Source: CAYILR01 sp964364175
GTDB taxonomy: Bacteria; Bdellovibrionota; UBA1018
Assembly: GCA_964364175.1 (NCBI GenBank)
Contig: CAYILR010000086.1
Coordinates: 1-5,882, forward strand
DNA length: 5,882 bases
Reading direction: 5' to 3'
Shown here: one piece after another, positions 5,122-5,882 of the stretch
Position numbering within the stretch: position 1 is the first letter of the stretch
How the letters are laid out: each line of letters begins with the position of its first letter
The notes under the pieces: model-generated
What the model was told of the DNA's origin: nothing
Database searches by the model: none
Seen by the model: the letters and a program-made list of their open reading frames with translations, nothing else
Made by a program: the position numbers and the translations under genes

Positions 5122-5830
5122 CTTTTTCAAATAACACTGGGCATACGGGCGATTCGGAGGAATTTTCTAGAGGGAGAGGAAAACCCACCAATAAGTATTG
5201 ACCTGCAGGAACTTCTTTTAAAGCCAAACATTCGCATACCACTCCCTTTTCAAATAAAATCTGATGAATGGGCCTTTCACGACGTCCTGGCTGAAAATCA
5301 GTCGACTTCCAAGATGTGCCGTAAAAATTGAATTTTGAAAAACTCGCTAGCCAATTTGCTGCTTCAATGGAGAGTGTCAGGGCATAGGCGGGATCTTGTT
5401 GGCCATCTCCGTTTCCGGGATACGGGTCTGTGGTTAAAAGAAGCTTTTCGGGTCGCAGATCTTTTCCTGCAGCCTCTTGAATTCCTTGTTTCAATTGAGA
5501 CAGAGATACTTCCCAATGAAAATTGGGTGTTCCTGAAATAGGTTGATAGTGATTTCCTTTGAGCTTCACCACAACAATGGGACCAAAAAAAGTCCCCGAT
5601 TTTTCAGCTGAAAAAAAATCCGTAATTTTAGCACCATTCTTAATGGTGTGCGCAGGAGCATCGATGTGAGCAATGCTGTGGGGTTTTAATATATGTGCCT
5701 CATAGTGCACGGGAGGTTTTTTAGGATCATCCGACGCGATATCGTAAATGACCTGAGTTTCGTAAGGCGTGCCTTCCCCCCAAAGGGCGGGAGCATTTTT
5801 CCGGATCATCGGTGCAATGATGTAGGGCAC
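5090..5830 (-). CDS. Cyclase/kynurenine formamidase-like metal-dependent hydrolase
   Basis: The 246-residue product matches the COG1878 cyclase family, which includes KynB-type formamidases and other zinc or manganese hydrolases. The metal signature is HSIAHIDAPAH at residues 51-61, giving ligands His51, His55 and Asp57 and a catalytic His61. The usual motif is HxGTHxDxPxH, so Gly-Thr is replaced by Ile-Ala. Second-metal ligands are plausible as His189 (RPIHQ) and Glu200 (VVCECL), with family-like spacing. The C-terminus has the typical PLPLENSSESPVCPV stretch. There is no signal peptide, so it should be cytoplasmic. The start is GTG at 5830, with an in-frame TGA six codons upstream; ATG at residue 8 is the alternative. 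The gene is first in an operon with the histidine kinase. No kyn genes are nearby, so the substrate is unknown; hydrolysis of an amide or lactone is a family-level expectation only. Confidence 0.85.
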   Translation of the reverse strand: MPYIIAPMIRKNAPALWGEGTPYETQVIYDIASDDPKKPPVHYEAHILKPHSIAHIDAPAHTIKNGAKITDFFSAEKSGTFFGPIVVVKLKGNHYQPISGTPNFHWEVSLSQLKQGIQEAAGKDLRPEKLLLTTDPYPGNGDGQQDPAYALTLSIEAANWLASFSKFNFYGTSWKSTDFQPGRRERPIHQILFEKGVVCECLALKEVPAGQYLLVGFPLPLENSSESPVCPVLFEKDELEKFISQI

Positions 5831-5831
5831 T

Positions 5832-5849
5832 GTGACCCGGAGAGGTCAC
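5832..5849. repeat. Inverted repeat at the cyclase translation start
   Basis: GTGACC (5832-5837) and GGTCAC (5844-5849) form a perfect 6-bp stem with a 6-nt loop, CGGAGA on the plus strand. In the minus-strand mRNA it ends one base before the GTG start codon and covers the region where a ribosome site should lie. It may restrict initiation or be an operator half-site pair. Confidence 0.4.
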
Positions 5850-5850
5850 G

Positions 5851-5880
5851 CGTCAAAATTTTTGAGATTATTTTTTGACG
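5851..5880. promoter_or_regulatory. Inverted repeat upstream of the cyclase-kinase operon
   Basis: CGTCAAAA (5851-5858) and TTTTGACG (5873-5880) are perfect 8-bp inverted arms around 14 AT-rich nt, 20 bp before the GTG. TTGACG on the minus strand also resembles a -35 box, but I find no convincing -10 at the right distance. It could be an operator, or a weak terminator of the gene to the right. The window ends two bases later, so the context is missing. Confidence 0.4.
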
Positions 5881-5882
5881 GA

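Noticed and set aside
5335..5878. Plus-strand frames of 68 and 61 residues
   Set aside because: Antisense to the cyclase gene, with no ribosome site or recognisable motif.

Overview
The window looks like accessory (island-type) DNA from a Gram-negative bacterium of moderate GC content, next to what may be more stable signalling and metabolic genes. I cannot name the genus. A 7TMR-DISM-type hybrid histidine kinase, a class II Fic protein and tRNA-targeted integration would fit deltaproteobacterial, Bdellovibrio-like or Leptospira-like genomes equally well.

Left part (1-1380) is a recombination scar. It starts with about 40 bp that resemble the end of an IS21-like insertion sequence, with two TGGGTCAA repeats. 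This end abuts a tyrosine recombinase (minus strand) that is cut off after its catalytic Arg and Lys, so the His/Arg box and the Tyr nucleophile are missing. The integrase leader has a strong Shine-Dalgarno separated from the ATG by a perfect hairpin. Upstream lies the 3' half of a tRNA-Met (CAU) gene, from the anticodon loop to an encoded CCA, which is the expected remnant of an attachment site. Around it are three pairs of 10-11 bp phased direct repeats. Further right is the C-terminal half of a frameshifted HigA-like antitoxin.

Middle part (1381-2507) holds an apparently intact class II Fic AMP-transferase with a C-terminal winged helix, on the plus strand. Four copies of an 11-bp element (AATAGGGTATT, two in each orientation, about 21 bp apart) fill the 74 bp directly before its start codon and overlap the best promoter candidate. 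The simplest reading is negative autoregulation of a leaderless fic mRNA by its own DNA-binding domain.

Right part (2530-5830) is a two-gene minus-strand operon, convergent with fic. A metal-dependent cyclase/kynurenine-formamidase-like enzyme comes first. It overlaps by about 32 bp the start of a large membrane hybrid kinase, which has a periplasmic beta-sandwich sensor, seven membrane segments, HisKA, HATPase and two receiver domains. The overlap implies co-expression and suggests that the enzyme's substrate or product may relate to the signal, but this is inference. No DNA-binding response regulator is present in the window.
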